The notes under the pieces were generated by a model. The model worked only from the letters and a program-made list of their open reading frames with translations. It did not search any database and was not told the DNA's origin. A stretch of 64,000 nt of DNA, taken from Distichodus sexfasciatus. Taxonomy: Eukaryota; Chordata; Actinopteri; Characiformes; Distichodontidae. Made by a program: the position numbers and the translations under genes. The stretch lies in assembly GCA_032718565.1 (NCBI GenBank), contig JAVGVS010000008.1, forward strand, positions 744,001 through 808,000, written 5' to 3'. Shown one piece after another: positions 35,884 through 48,100 of the stretch. Every line of letters starts with the position of its first letter. Position 1 is the first letter of the stretch.

Positions 35884-38800
35884 TATGCCACTTATTTGCA
35901 TAGTGTTGCTTTATTTCTGTTTATAAATTATCAGAAAATGTTGTTAAGTTGTCTGCCCCCGTTGTGAAAGGGGGGTGCAGACGTTTGCTGTTTCCTGTCA
36001 TTGGGCAATATGACCTTCCTTCCATAGCCTGTTTCCTTATGGGAAAAGGAATTAGGAAGGGGGTTTGTTCCAGTTTTTCCAACTGTTTCTATTCTTCTCA
36101 GTACTTTGCCAAAGAAGTTACAGAATCATTCTCCAGAAGAGATTAGAGTTTACACTAGAAGTGAGATTGCTACTTTGTGTTAAAGGCTTTCAACCCTACA
36201 AGAACATAGAGATCCTGTCATTTCTCTGGTCTTTCATTTCAACAGTGCAGAGCCATTTGCGGTGACTCTCTCTGTCCTGTTATGGTGTGCTGAATGTTGG
36301 AATGGGTTCAGCGTGGTTTCACTTGGCTCTATTTTGGGTCTTGGGAAGTTGCATTAAGAGGGGTTTTGGATGGTACGACTGCTGCATGTCATTCGGGGCA
36401 GATGCAGAAAGTCCTTCCCTTTATTTTTGCCCTGGTTTGCTTTGCGTCATGCAAATCAAGCACACCTGTATCTGACACACCTGGCTTCCTGCGGATGGAT
36501 TAGTGAAGTGAAATTAATCACTCTTATTGCAAGAACCAGATGAAAAACATTGGGACTCTCACTTCCTGAATGTGACTCAAACCAGGGGGGAGGAGGGCCT
36601 TGTTCAGAGGTCCAACGATTTTTTAGGCTCTTTCAGGATTCAAGCCTTCCAATCTTATGGTACAACCACTGCACAGATTTTCACATTGAAACATTAGTCA
36701 TTGTGTGTGCTGTACTTTTCTAATCTCTCGGTACCACATAATGTTTGATTGATAAAGGCTTCTGCATGGTATTCCCAGATGCTGTTCAATCATTATTTTC
36801 CTTTGGCATCATTTGGCCTATCAAATCTTTGTTCTCTCACATGCATATCGGACTTCCTGCTTCCTCAAAGGCTTGAAATGAGCCATGCAAATCGGCTCTC
36901 CCCCTTGCGTATCTGCCTAGCGTTGCTTTACAAGGCAAAATCAGCAGACCTCTCGGCTTCTCCCCCTTCAGCCTTGTTAACCACCCTGCCCCTGTCTGTG
37001 ACCTTAGGCTTTGCAGTGGGCTCAGCTGGAAAAACACATGGTTCGTGTGTTTCTATTTTTGGAAATGAGTATTTCCTCAACAGGGCTCCCTGCTCCTGTT
37101 GAAAACTGCACTGGGCTAACGGTGGATATCCACATCAATAAGGGGAGTTCTGCGGGAAAAGAAGTGATATCTTGTGTGTTTTCCTATAGTGGAAGCCATC
37201 ATAACGGGTGTATACCTGGATATTTTTACATTTTGAGTACTACATCATAAGTTTGGCATAAACTGCAATTGCCTCAGACTCTGCAGATCACTGTTTGAAA
37301 AATGTGGTTTCAATGTGTAATGAAATTAACTTTGGGTTTATATGTACAATGACATGCTGAAAGTGACCTGTTCTGGAACCTGCGGAACATGATCTGATTG
37401 GCGTTTAGCTGCGTCATATGACAAAAGGGACAGGATGACCTCACCGTTCTCGCAGAGATTACATTAGTCATATTTCTTTTCTGCCGTGAGGAACATCAGG
37501 TACAGCGGGGCAAATGGGATCAGGATAAATCTTTCCTATGCTTCTCAACTCAGTCTGTCATTTTACAAGATGAAAGAAATGGAATACTGTTTCTGTCTAG
37601 GCTACTTATTTTATTCTGTGTCCTCAAGTGCATGTGTGGAATGCCCCTTGCATACTTTTAAAGGCTAACTCTGTCACTTATGTTTTACTACCAGGTTTTG
37701 AAATAAAGGAGTGCACATTTGACTCCTGTGACAGAGAGCTGGACAAGTCCATCACAAGACTAATTAAATCAGGCAATTTCAGTCCCCGGCTCAGTTTTCA
37801 GGACTGGTAATATGAACATCAATCCCATTTCAGATTGTTCCTCTGCTTAGTTTTTCCACTGTGTGTCCCAATGGCATTTTAATGTGAAGATAATGGTCAG
37901 TGTTTTAATGCTTCAGCTTCTGATTGAATAAATATTATTTTCCTGTGTTGCATATGTGTGTTAGTACTGTATCATTGCCTTTGCATTTGGCTTTTTGGTA
38001 CATGATGATCAGAAGAAATTGATGTGTTAAATATGCTCTAATATGGGAAATATATTCACAGGTTTTCACATTCAGCATGGGACTAGATTTCATGCCTGCA
38101 AAGTTATTAACAGCTACTGCTGAAATTAACTGTGACTTCTTGTGTATGTGTTCATTTTAGTGAGATTTTTAAAAATGGCATATTGATCATGACTTAGTCG
38201 CCCCCCCGGTTATTCAAATGGTGCCATATGTGTTGTTCCAAGTGAATGGGATCGTATAGAATTCATTATCAGTACATGAATGGCCGGAGCAGCATTGTGA
38301 ATTCTTCCCTTATCTTAGGTAACCACTTAAAAGTTGAACTCAATTTTGTGAATTACATTTACATCATCATGGGTTAAGTGAAATACTGTCCAGCACCAAG
38401 TAGCCCTTCAAAACTGAGGGCGTACATTCTCCAGCAAATATCTGCCCCTACAGAGTTACACGGTTATAAACTACAACCACTTAATCATTTTTCGCTGGAG
38501 TAGTTATTTAATCCTGCCATAAAGGCTGCCTCTCATCCTGGTGACTTTCACATTTTGGAGGATGCTCCTGTTTCAAAACAAGTCCTGTGGCCCCTTCTCC
38601 CCTCCTCTAGGGTTATCTTAAACTCTGAGGCCCTCTTCATTTCAGCCCTGGCTAAATTTATTGGGTGGCAGCTGGTGAGGGTAAATTTAGAAAGCAGGTG
38701 GCCCTGAGAGCTGTGGTGTTCTGCAGCTCCTCTACATGGTCAAGTGCCCTGTGGAAACGTGCTGGAACAATGCGGCCACGGGAGTGAGTCCTCATCGCTG

Positions 38801-40988
38801 TCAAATGCAGGTTCAGTATCACCAGCAGGAGGACATCTGCAGTTCAGCACGCCTTACAAGTGTCCTCAAGTAGGTTGTTGGGTGTTTTCGTGCATTCGAG
38901 AGAGAGAGAAGCATGTCCTTTCTGATTCCAGTAATGTGACATTGGCAGTCATGATCCAGTCTAATCTGGTATTAAATGAGGCATGCATTTGTGGTATTTT
39001 GGGAGGAGTTCTCATCCCTTTGGATTTTATGCAGATGCTCTTTAATAACTATGCTCTGGTGACAATTCCTGGCCTTAGTGATGGAAGAGCACGAGGGAAC
39101 GCTTGAACAGAGGTCATGTGATCTGACGAGTGAAAAGAGGAACTTCTCTGCTGAAATAAGTGCTGATCATATGGTGGTCAGTTGTCAGTCCTATTTTCTA
39201 AAGCCACCCAATAAGAAGCTTGAATACTTTTGCTTGAACATCCAGGGGTAGGTGAAAAAAGATTCTATATGTAATGCTACTGTTTCTTTTACAGTCATCA
39301 TTTGTGTGTCATTTTCATCATGCCACTTTACATTCTATTTCTGTCAATTTTTGCAGATACTAGTAGATGGGTTTATGGCTTTTCAAACCAGATTTTATGT
39401 TGTATTTTGTTGTTATTTTAATGGTACGCATCCCACATTGTAGCCTGTTGCTTTGATAGGAAGAATCCTACCTTTACTTGCACCTTTTCGTTGGACATAA
39501 GCACAGAGAGAACACCTCTTGAAACTTGCTATAGAGGGATTTTTCTCAACTCTACACATTTGAGTGTAAATTCCAGAAGAGTTGATGGCTCAGTCTAGCT
39601 CTGGTGGCTTGGTGAGCTTCTTATCTGTCTCGTGTCCCTGATTATGATCAGGCCTATGCTCCTGTCCTCCTTACCCACTTTTACTGAAAGCCTCTCCACG
39701 CCAGCCTCACGTGGAAAAGCTCTTAGCAAGCGTGTGACCCGTCTCAGGCCTGAGCAGTTATGGCCTTATGATTATGATGATGTTGATGATGATAATCATT
39801 AAGCATTGGTTTTATGCAGTTCTTTTTGGGCAAGTCATTGCATCGCACAGCGCCTGCATGATGCCTAAATGCCTTTAAACCTGCTATTGTGTTTGTATAT
39901 TGTAGGCTTTATTAGTCATTTGTTATTCTTACCTTTTCTTTGCCTCATCCTGAAACCTTGGCACAGACAAACATGCCTCTGTGGGGTCAGAATAAGATAG
40001 TATTGAAACCAAATAGTTAAAGAAAACCATAGAATTTTCACAGTGTCTTTCATCTTTATGCTGCAAAATTCAGAAGTAGAACGCGTTAATGCTGACATCA
40101 TGAACCAGCTGTACCATAGCATGTAGAGCATCTGCTGTGTAATTTCATTTAAAACAATATTTAATCCCATTGTTAAATTGAATGCAAACAGAAAACCGAC
40201 CTATTATCCAAATCCCAGAGGCACTTAGCAGGCAATTAGTATTACTTCTTTGCTATTTCTGCTTTTTAAAAAATATAACTGTTTTGCATTATTATTTTTT
40301 AAGATTGCATTATGTTGTCTTTTGACAGATTTTAAGCAACACATTTTCCCTTCACATTTACACTGGGATTACTAGTGTATATTTCGGCCTAGTTTATATT
40401 GATTAAATGAGAATATTCTGAGTCATATGTTACTTATGTGTGTCTTTTTATGGGTGCGTGTTCATGTTTGCGGTATTCAAGTTGTTATACTACATCTTTA
40501 AATGCTGAGATTTGGTTGTTTCCGAGCACCATGTTTGTTCATAAGCCAAACACTCTGCTGGTGGCGAAGCTAAACATCTTCCCATTATGCGTGTTTATAA
40601 CAGCATCTTTGAATGAGCCAAGTGCGATTTGCGGTGTTTCCTTTGATCACTTGTGCCTACTGCCCTTCGTGATGTCACTGGCATGTCAGCCTCCAATTAA
40701 TGCGTTTGTTTGAAGCTCAGCCAGGACTTCTGGGAAGCGCATTGCAGGAAGCCTTTTGTGTAAACCTGTTTACAAACAAGCTGGGCTCATCTGCGAGACT
40801 GGTTTAGTTCTAAAGTGGTTCACAAAAAAAAGCACTCTGTGGCTCACAGGTGCGGCAAAGAGAATGTGTGGCTCTCTCCCTCTCAGTGGCCTTTTCTTTT
40901 GTTTCACTGGGTTTTTGTAAGCTTTCTTGTCTCGTGATCATGGACTGGCTCATGACACGTTTGAAATAGAGCAAAAAAGAAACGGCCA

Positions 40989-41150
40989 TATAAAAGGTGA
41001 GATCAGTGCCCTGGAGAGCTGCATCATTCTATTTACCGTACAGTGTCTGAGCTGAGCTGGCCGCCTCCCAACCTCAGCATTGTGTAAAAGGATTACTCAC
41101 AAGGAGTGTTAAGCCCTCGCCACGGAGGGTTCCAGAGGGCTTGCGGAAAG
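40989..41150 (+). promoter_or_regulatory. TATA-type candidate promoter and noncoding first exon, possibly ptp4a3
   Basis: TATAAAAG at 40989-40996 is followed about 155 bases later by a strong donor, GGAAAG|GTAAGTTT at 41150/41151. That is the geometry of a short noncoding first exon on the + strand. The next coding gene in this direction is ptp4a3, so it may be an alternative ptp4a3 start. RNA evidence is needed to join them. Confidence 0.4.
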
Positions 41151-42949
41151 GTAAGTTTACTGTCCATTTCCAGGTGACCAAGTGACTTGGCTGCATCTGC
41201 CTCTTGCACAATGCGACTGGAATCCACCTGAACATTTCAGGCCACTGGCATGAGTTTTAATAGAAGTTCCTAATTTCTCATAGTAAATGTAAAGCTCTGA
41301 GTTGTGCCATATTCTGAGTTTAGTGCTGACAGTCTGATCTTTTCAGCATTCGAAGTGAAGACACAGGTCAGTCGCTTCACTCCACTTCCGCAGTTGTATC
41401 ACATGTGGACATCATTATGAAATTCAAGATTGCCGGAATCAACTTGGGGTTACAAAACTCCTCTTGCATTCATTGTGGCATGGGGTGCAATCGTATATGG
41501 TTTAGTCATTTGCTTGCTCTGGGAGCTGATGGTCTGATAAGTAAATCAAGGTGATTTATACCATAGGGGAAACTGCAGGCCAGATTTGTTTACCTAGGAA
41601 TAGGTTTGAGAATATGTAGCAATGATTTGCAGTTTTATAGGCTTCTACTGTGCTAAATATGGTAACTTTGTTTTATTCCTGCTTTTTTTGTCTGTTAAAG
41701 CTCTTTTGAAATATTTCATATTAAAATATGTTTACTTGTTGAATTATATGTTGCAGTATATTGATCACTGCTGATGGTTGGACTGAAATGTTTTGGGTTT
41801 AAGTTTAAGTAAGGCTCACTGTTGCCATGTTGGAAAAGTTCATTATCCTCACTAGCTGGGCTATATTTGTGTGAGATGTCAGACATAACTTTTTTTGTCT
41901 CCTCAGTCCTAAACCAGAAGATGAAAGCCTATTTAGTCATGTGCTGACAGATAAGGCGATACAGATTCAGTGCAATAGCAAATGGCTGGCATTATGTAAA
42001 ACAGTTTCCCCCTTCCTTTGTTCTCAGCTCATTCCTTTCAACTTAATTAGGTGCAGATGGCAAACATAATAATATCTTAAATTGTTTGGGAAAAGGTCAT
42101 CTTTAACGGGTGATATATTTGCACACACTAACCTTTACTGAACCTTCACAGTTGGGAACTGTTTGTGCATTATTTGGGAGTAAATTGTGTAGTTGGGACT
42201 TAATAGAGCATGACTGGGTGAAATTTAGAGATTTAGTTAAAATGTTTTGATTATTGTAGTATGCAGTTTACTTACCAGGCCATTTACTAATTAGTACTAA
42301 CGAAGTCACAAAAGTCAGGCGAGACTTTCTTTGGAGAGATTTTTCCCCCAGGTGCTGGGTTTAATAACTGAAGTATTTACAAAAGGTTGAACAAACTAGC
42401 TTTGTTTTACCAAACAAGTAAGCCGTTGACTAATTGTCTAATTATTTGTTTTGTTTCTTTGCAGGAATAATGTCAGTCTTCATAGTTTTATCACAAACAA
42501 GTCAATTCCTTGTATGTGAAATGTATTATAGGCCATAAACCCAGATCTGACTCTGAGCTGATGAGTAGCTAGTAAATGAAAGTCAGTACAACATGTTAAA
42601 AGTAACCTATGTTACGAAGGATTTTTTATTATTTATTTAAGGCATGTACCTCATATTTCAGTTTATTCAGGCACAAATTTCAAATTGCAGCATTATAGTT
42701 TAGCTGATTCATCAAGGCTGACTTTACCACAAGAGTTGAGTTAATGAGGTCACTTCTGTCTAGTTATAATTCTTAATTACATGCTTTATATTTTTATTCA
42801 GACACAGACTGTGATATTTAGCTAACATGATGGGGAATGCGTTCAGTGAGGTTCGCTGCGACAATGTAGGAATCGGTAATCTGTGGTAAGATGTGAAAAC
42901 TAAAGTAAATTCCCTTGACGACTTATCAAATTAGACTGGCACTAAAGCG

Positions 42950-43331
42950 AGATGATGCGTGTCGTTCCTGTAGAGCCGCCGTGTTTGTTTCCCCCCCGTG
43001 AGCTCGCGCGCGCAGAAGCTCACACGGGAGGCATAAATAGTGTGGCACGAAGCTTGTGTCCGGCTATTTTTGTGTCGGGACCGGAGAAAGGGAGAGATTG
43101 AGGTAGAGGGAGGGAGAGAGAGAGGGGGAGGAGGGGCGGCTTTCCACTCCGCCTAAGAGCATTAAGGGCGCATTTGTTTGTGACATTAGCAGCGCGTGCT
43201 GTCAGTGTCGTATGGCAAAGCGGGGCAGCTTCGACTGGTTCAGGGCAGAGACGGTTAGTGTCGGTGAGCTCGCGCTATCACTCGCCGCTTCTCCCGCCGG
43301 AGCCGTGGCTGTGACGCCCCATAACGCGCAG
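42950..43331 (+). promoter_or_regulatory. ptp4a3: CpG-rich candidate main promoter and first exon of ptp4a3
   Basis: CpG-rich sequence with a TATA-like CATAAATAG (about 43033), purine-rich GAGAGGGAG tracts and a donor GCGCAG|GTAACACG at 43331/43332. The next strong acceptor downstream is the ptp4a3 5' UTR exon at 44672. This is the most gene-proximal CpG-rich start region and so the likeliest main promoter. Confidence 0.5.
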
Positions 43332-43977
43332 GTAACACGTCGCAACCTCAGCCCGGGGGACGCGGTGATCCGATATTAACAGAGAAACGCAAACTTACTT
43401 GCGCTTATTAGTGGGACTGGAAAGTGACGTCGGTTTGTTTTGGTGTGGATACGCTCGTGTGCCCCGCAGAGCTTAACACGTTGTGCGTATGTGTGGGGTG
43501 GGCAGGTATTTGTGTGGACCTGGTTGTCACCTTATGGAGAGGAAAACGTGAGATTTGTCTGATTTATGTAGCTTTGTGAGACATTTTTTGTTTGTAAGCG
43601 CCAGTCCGGTCCACATGAGAATGTTATTTCATAGAACAGTTCCAGAATTTGTGTGAAAAACCAAAAGAATTAAGTTTTCATTTGTAATAGGGGTTTGCTT
43701 TTGGTTATTGATGTTCAGATCAGTATTATGTGTAATATTGTTTACCAAGCAATTACGTAAATCAGTGGGAGTATCTGTAAGTTTTCACAACGATCGACAC
43801 ACGCTGTGTTTGTGTTCGTGCGTGTGTTTGAGTGCCGTTTAAAACTTGTGTTCCTCACAGTTTCTCTTTCAAAGTATATGTGGGGTGTGACACGTCCAGC
43901 TGTGCAACAAGACCTTGTTTTGTCAGTCAGAGATCACTGTTTACATAATGTTAACACTGGATTTACTGGATATATTA

Positions 43978-44152
43978 GAGTGGTGGTGGTCTAGTGGTAA
44001 GATACCGTTTAAGACCCAAAATGCTGTGGGTTTCAACCCAGTTGCATTCTTCCTCCAGCAGTACCAACCTTGAGCTCATGAGCTGCTTTAACCCCAAGAT
44101 GCTTACGGACATCAGTACAGTGCAACATTTGTAAGAATATCTGCTAAATGAT
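43978..44152 (+). mobile_element. tRNA-derived SINE
   Basis: The head GTGGTGGTCTAGTGGTAAGA (box A) and GTGGGTTTCAACCC (box B-like) is followed by GAGCTGCTTTAACCCCAAGA and a tail GTAAGAATATCTGCTAAATG. It lies between the ptp4a3 CpG island and the first coding exon and is of the same family as the minus-strand copies at 44360 and 60670. Confidence 0.75.
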
Positions 44153-44359
44153 TTAAATGTAGTAATGATTTGCTTTGGAGAAATTGATTTGTTACTTAAA
44201 CAGAAAGAATGATGTGATTGCTTAACAGTAGACATTTTTATTGCTAGTACATTTACCACATTTAGGGCATTTGTCAGACACACTTCTCCCGACAGTATTG
44301 TTTAGTTCTAATTCTGTCACATGGATATCATTTTAAATATTTCTGTTTGATATCAAATG

Positions 44360-44553
44360 TACATCTTTGGCATTTTATGTTGTAATCCAGATCGCCATTT
44401 TCTATTTACAGAGACAGTCTCTCTGGAGCAACTTGGGGTTAAGGGACTTGTTCAGGTCAATGTTGGTAGTGCTGGAGGAAGTTTAGAGACATGCCCAGAC
44501 ATTCTACCTCTGGGTCTGTAATTGAGAATCCTACTACTAGACCACCAGTACCA
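44360..44553 (-). mobile_element. tRNA-derived SINE, inverted relative to its neighbour
   Basis: Read on the minus strand it begins ACTGGTGGTCTAGTAGTAGG (head) and proceeds to TGACCTGAACAAGTCCCTTA and a CCAAGTTGCTCCAGAGAGAC tail. With the + strand copy at 43978 it makes a tail-to-tail inverted pair. Confidence 0.7.
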
Positions 44554-44671
44554 TAGTGAGCCAGTGGGTATGTGAGTGTTTGCACGTATGCAGAAACATG
44601 TATCATGGGGTGGCTGTGTATGTTAGCCTGTCCTGTCAATAATGAGGCCATCTCTCTCTCTTTCTCTGCAG

Positions 44672-45128
44672 TTCTCTTCTTCAGATTCTCGCTTGTTGAT
44701 GGAGTTCTTACAGGGCAGTGGTGACTATTGCCACGCCCAACATTGCAACGCCTGAGCCCAGGTGGCTATATCTTGTGCATCTAACTGCTAAATGCCAAGA
44801 GGAACTTCCTCGCTGCTTCACTCGCTCCAGCCCCACTGACCGAAGACTCCTCCATACACCAGATGGGTTAAGAGACATTGTGACTCAGGGCTTTTAGACT
44901 CGTTGCACCCCCCCTTCAGCCCTTGGTTGAAACTGCTGGCCTTCAGTGAAGCACAGAACTGGGCAGTGTTTTTCTTTATTTTTTTCCTTTTTACTGAACA
45001 ACCTCTTGAGGCCTTCTACTGTGATAACACAGCACCTGTAGCCCTGCTGCTTAGTGTGATAGTCTAGTGAAGATCTGGTTTGCCCAAAAGACAGTGGCTC
45101 AGCCCATACTTGGGGCTGGCACTTGGGC
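44672..45128 (+). other. ptp4a3: ptp4a3 5' UTR part of exon 2 (or later)
   Basis: A strong polypyrimidine acceptor, CTCTCTTTCTCTGCAG, ends at 44671. The exon then runs without interruption to the ptp4a3 ATG at 45129. The leader is about 457 bases and contains upstream ATGs (for example near 44698 and 44792), which could restrain translation. Long structured leaders are reported for mammalian PTP4A family mRNAs. Confidence 0.65.
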
Positions 45129-48100
45129 ATGGCCAGGATGAATCGACCGGCCCCTGTAGAGGTCTGCTACAAAAACATGCGTTTTCTGATCACGCACAAT
45201 CCCACCAATGCCACCCTGAATACCTTCATTGAGGTGAGGAATGATTCTCATACAAGCGCATCATCACCATTACAAACTTCTAGTACATTCTCCCACCCAT
45301 TCCCCCACTTACTCTCTCACAGACACCCACACATATGCATGGGTAGGACAACACTGTTAAGATAAGATAATGCCTGCTCACACACACACACCTTCTAGAA
45401 ATCTGTAGCTGCACGACTATCAAGCCAGATTCCTCTGGAAAAGTCTGGGCTTCTCATATAATGATCTTATGCAACTGTTGCTGGCAAGTTTAACTTGCTA
45501 ATCTATTAATCTTAGGTCTTACTTGTTACTGGAAGATTAAGACGGTGATTGTTTCTACAAAGAAATACGTGCTCAATATATAGATTGCCTTACATTGCTC
45601 ATTTTAATGGGTATAGGCCAGATATAAAAAATACTACCACTTGTATTTCAGCACACAAGGATGCCAATCAAATATGACAGTGGATATAAAGTTGTTTAAC
45701 TTAAATCATGCAACACTGTCCATGCATATTTTAAAGTAAATGCTATATAGAGGTGTTGTAATTTCAAAGTCTTAATCACTAGGTGCATTGTGTTGTTTGC
45801 TTAAGTGTATTGTGAGGAATGTGTTTTGCTCCATTATATGTAGCTCACTTAAGCATTTTTTTCTTTTGAGAGATGTTATTTTAGTAGCAATAAATACATT
45901 CCAAAGTTGTCCCGTAATTTATGACAGAATCTGTGTAAAATAACTGCACTTCTGTTGTAGGATTTGAAGAAGTATGGAGCCACTACAGTGGTGCGAGTCT
46001 GTGAAGTCACCTATGATAAAACACCACTGGAGAAGGACGGGATCACAGTTATGGTGAGCGTTACACTGAGCTTTATCATCACGCTGTAGAGAGCTTACTG
46101 TACCTACTGACAGCCTCTTACTGATCTCAGTGTGCTGAGAGTTCTGTCTTTTCTTCTAACCTCAGATAAACATGATCTGGGTATTGTGCCCTCTTCATTG
46201 CTAACTGTGATCAGCACTTTTTGTGAGCTCCCTTTTGACATTATTAGCTTTATATTTTTTATACCTTATTTCTTTATGCAGCAACTAGAATAATTTGTCC
46301 TTGAATTCTCTCTTAAACAGTAATGAAGAATTTTAGGGGAAGTCATGTTAAATTTTGACAGCATTTACAACTTGAGATATACAGCATATCAATGATTATT
46401 TTGATTCTGAATTAAAATACAGCTCAAACTATTAAAAAATATATTAAATGTAGAAACAGGTATAGAAACAATTCTTGTTCACAAATGATCAATTAATTAA
46501 TTTGTTTGCCCAAATTTGGATATCAGTGCATTACTATACAAAATTGCATTAAAAGTCTGTAGCTAATCTGATTCTTGTTTGATTCTGTTTGAAATCAGTT
46601 GAGTTATACGTTCAGTCGCTCTTAAATCTCTGTAAAGGGATTCATCCAGTGCTTTCCTCCCACAATGTGTTTTTTTTTCTGCTTGCGCTTGTTCTCTTGC
46701 TTTTATTCTGCCACCCCCTGCCCTCTCAGCTCAGAATTCCATGACTGAAGTTAACTTGATTTTGGATGGACTTTCCGAGTTTGGCTGTATCCCAGGCCTT
46801 ACTGTAACCCTTGAAAAGGGCTGGGGAGAAAAATGGGGGGAACAGTTCATGTGAGACGCACAGCAGACAGACTTATGTAATACTGCCTCCTCCTCAGTGC
46901 CATTAGAAGGACACTAAATCTACAGGGGACTCTTTATAGAGACACTAAAATGCACTTTAGTGCTTTTCCTATTAAGGACTATTTATGCCTCAAGAAAATC
47001 AAAACCACACAGGATTAAGGCTATGCAGAGAAGTTTTCTTTACACATGAGTATTTGTCATGGTGCTAAACATTTCTACTTGCAAACCCTTTCTTTGCCTT
47101 TATGGCTGTCTTATTTTTTTTGCCTGCTTCAAGTTTTGTTTTTGTTCTTCACTTAAGTACTTGAAATAAACGTTTTGGCTAAAAGTTTTCCATCAGCTCC
47201 AGCTCTTGAGTGATGAGCTCATTGGTTTTTAGGGGGCAGAAACCTGTTATTTTCTCTCTGTTCCATTGGAAACCAGATGGAGTGCAAGTACAAGCTTGTT
47301 TGTTAACACACAGCTGAAACGGTGCAGTGCTTCAGTGTTTCTGTTGTTGAGCTGAGGTTACCTGGAGTCTGAGGTGCTGGAGTATTGACTGTTTTTGTCC
47401 AACAAGTGGTGTAGTGTTCTCGGAATAGCCCTCTAACCTGTGGGTTTGTCTCTGATAAGTTGCCAACTGCTATTTGAAGGCAGGAATGGCAGTCTGGGAA
47501 ACACGACAGTAAACTTCAGTAAATAGTGTCACCGCTGTGCTGAAGTTTATCTTTTGGTGTAAAGATAAAAATAGTACTAGAGCATTAGTGATGCTTAGAG
47601 GTGCAGTGGACTTCTTGGAAACACTCTCACCCTTGATATGTTATGTTCTTATTGTTACTATAGCAGTGATAGATCTCAAATGTTTGCTGTGTGCCAGGAT
47701 CTTGCAGTTACCGCGTTCCTCCAAGTTTAAAAGTAAATAGAAAATAAAAAGCAAGGCTTGTGATGAAAGGAGACGTGACTGTAAGACTGGCGTGTTTGAA
47801 AATGGAAGCGTGTGTTGATGGGAAACAGGTGCTTATGGCTTCAGCCTCTCTCGTAACAGGGGGGTCATGTTGCTGGAGAAATAGCAGGTATGCAGTTCAA
47901 GGAAAATGCCAAGGCATTTGCTACAATTAGACTGTGGGGTCAAGACTGAAGCTTCTCTCCTGGAGCACGCACCAATCAAAACTTGACCTTTCGAAATTTG
48001 AAGCTTACTATGGAGAAAGTGGTCAGGAGGTGGGTGGGGTTATACTAGTTATCACACATGTGTTAGCTTTGCAAGTTCCCACCTACTCTCCATTTGTGCT

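Larger units (their letters stand above)
26320..40980. other. Long ndrg1-ptp4a3 interval without recognisable coding exons
   Basis: Neither strand yields an exon with both family similarity and good splice sites over about 14.7 kb. Short open frames here lack similarity or splice context. The interval holds a CTCF-like site (28401), a GC-rich promoter-like island (about 28560-29006), two tRNA-derived SINEs (29753, 30100), a SINE tail (31203), a decayed Tc1 element (35346), a 111-bp duplication (34059 and 35073) and simple repeats, including poly-A at 33571-33591. Parts of 36-41 kb are less AT-rich and could contain regulatory elements, but nothing in one sequence proves it. Confidence 0.6.

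Noticed and set aside
26320..40980. Search for microRNA hairpins of the miR-30 type known from wider 8q24 synteny
   Set aside because: No TGTAAACATCC seed with a pairing arm was seen on either strand, so none is called.
43978..44060. A possible tRNA gene (box A and box B)
   Set aside because: The two boxes belong to a SINE head. The sequence does not form a complete tRNA cloverleaf and continues into a SINE body and tail.
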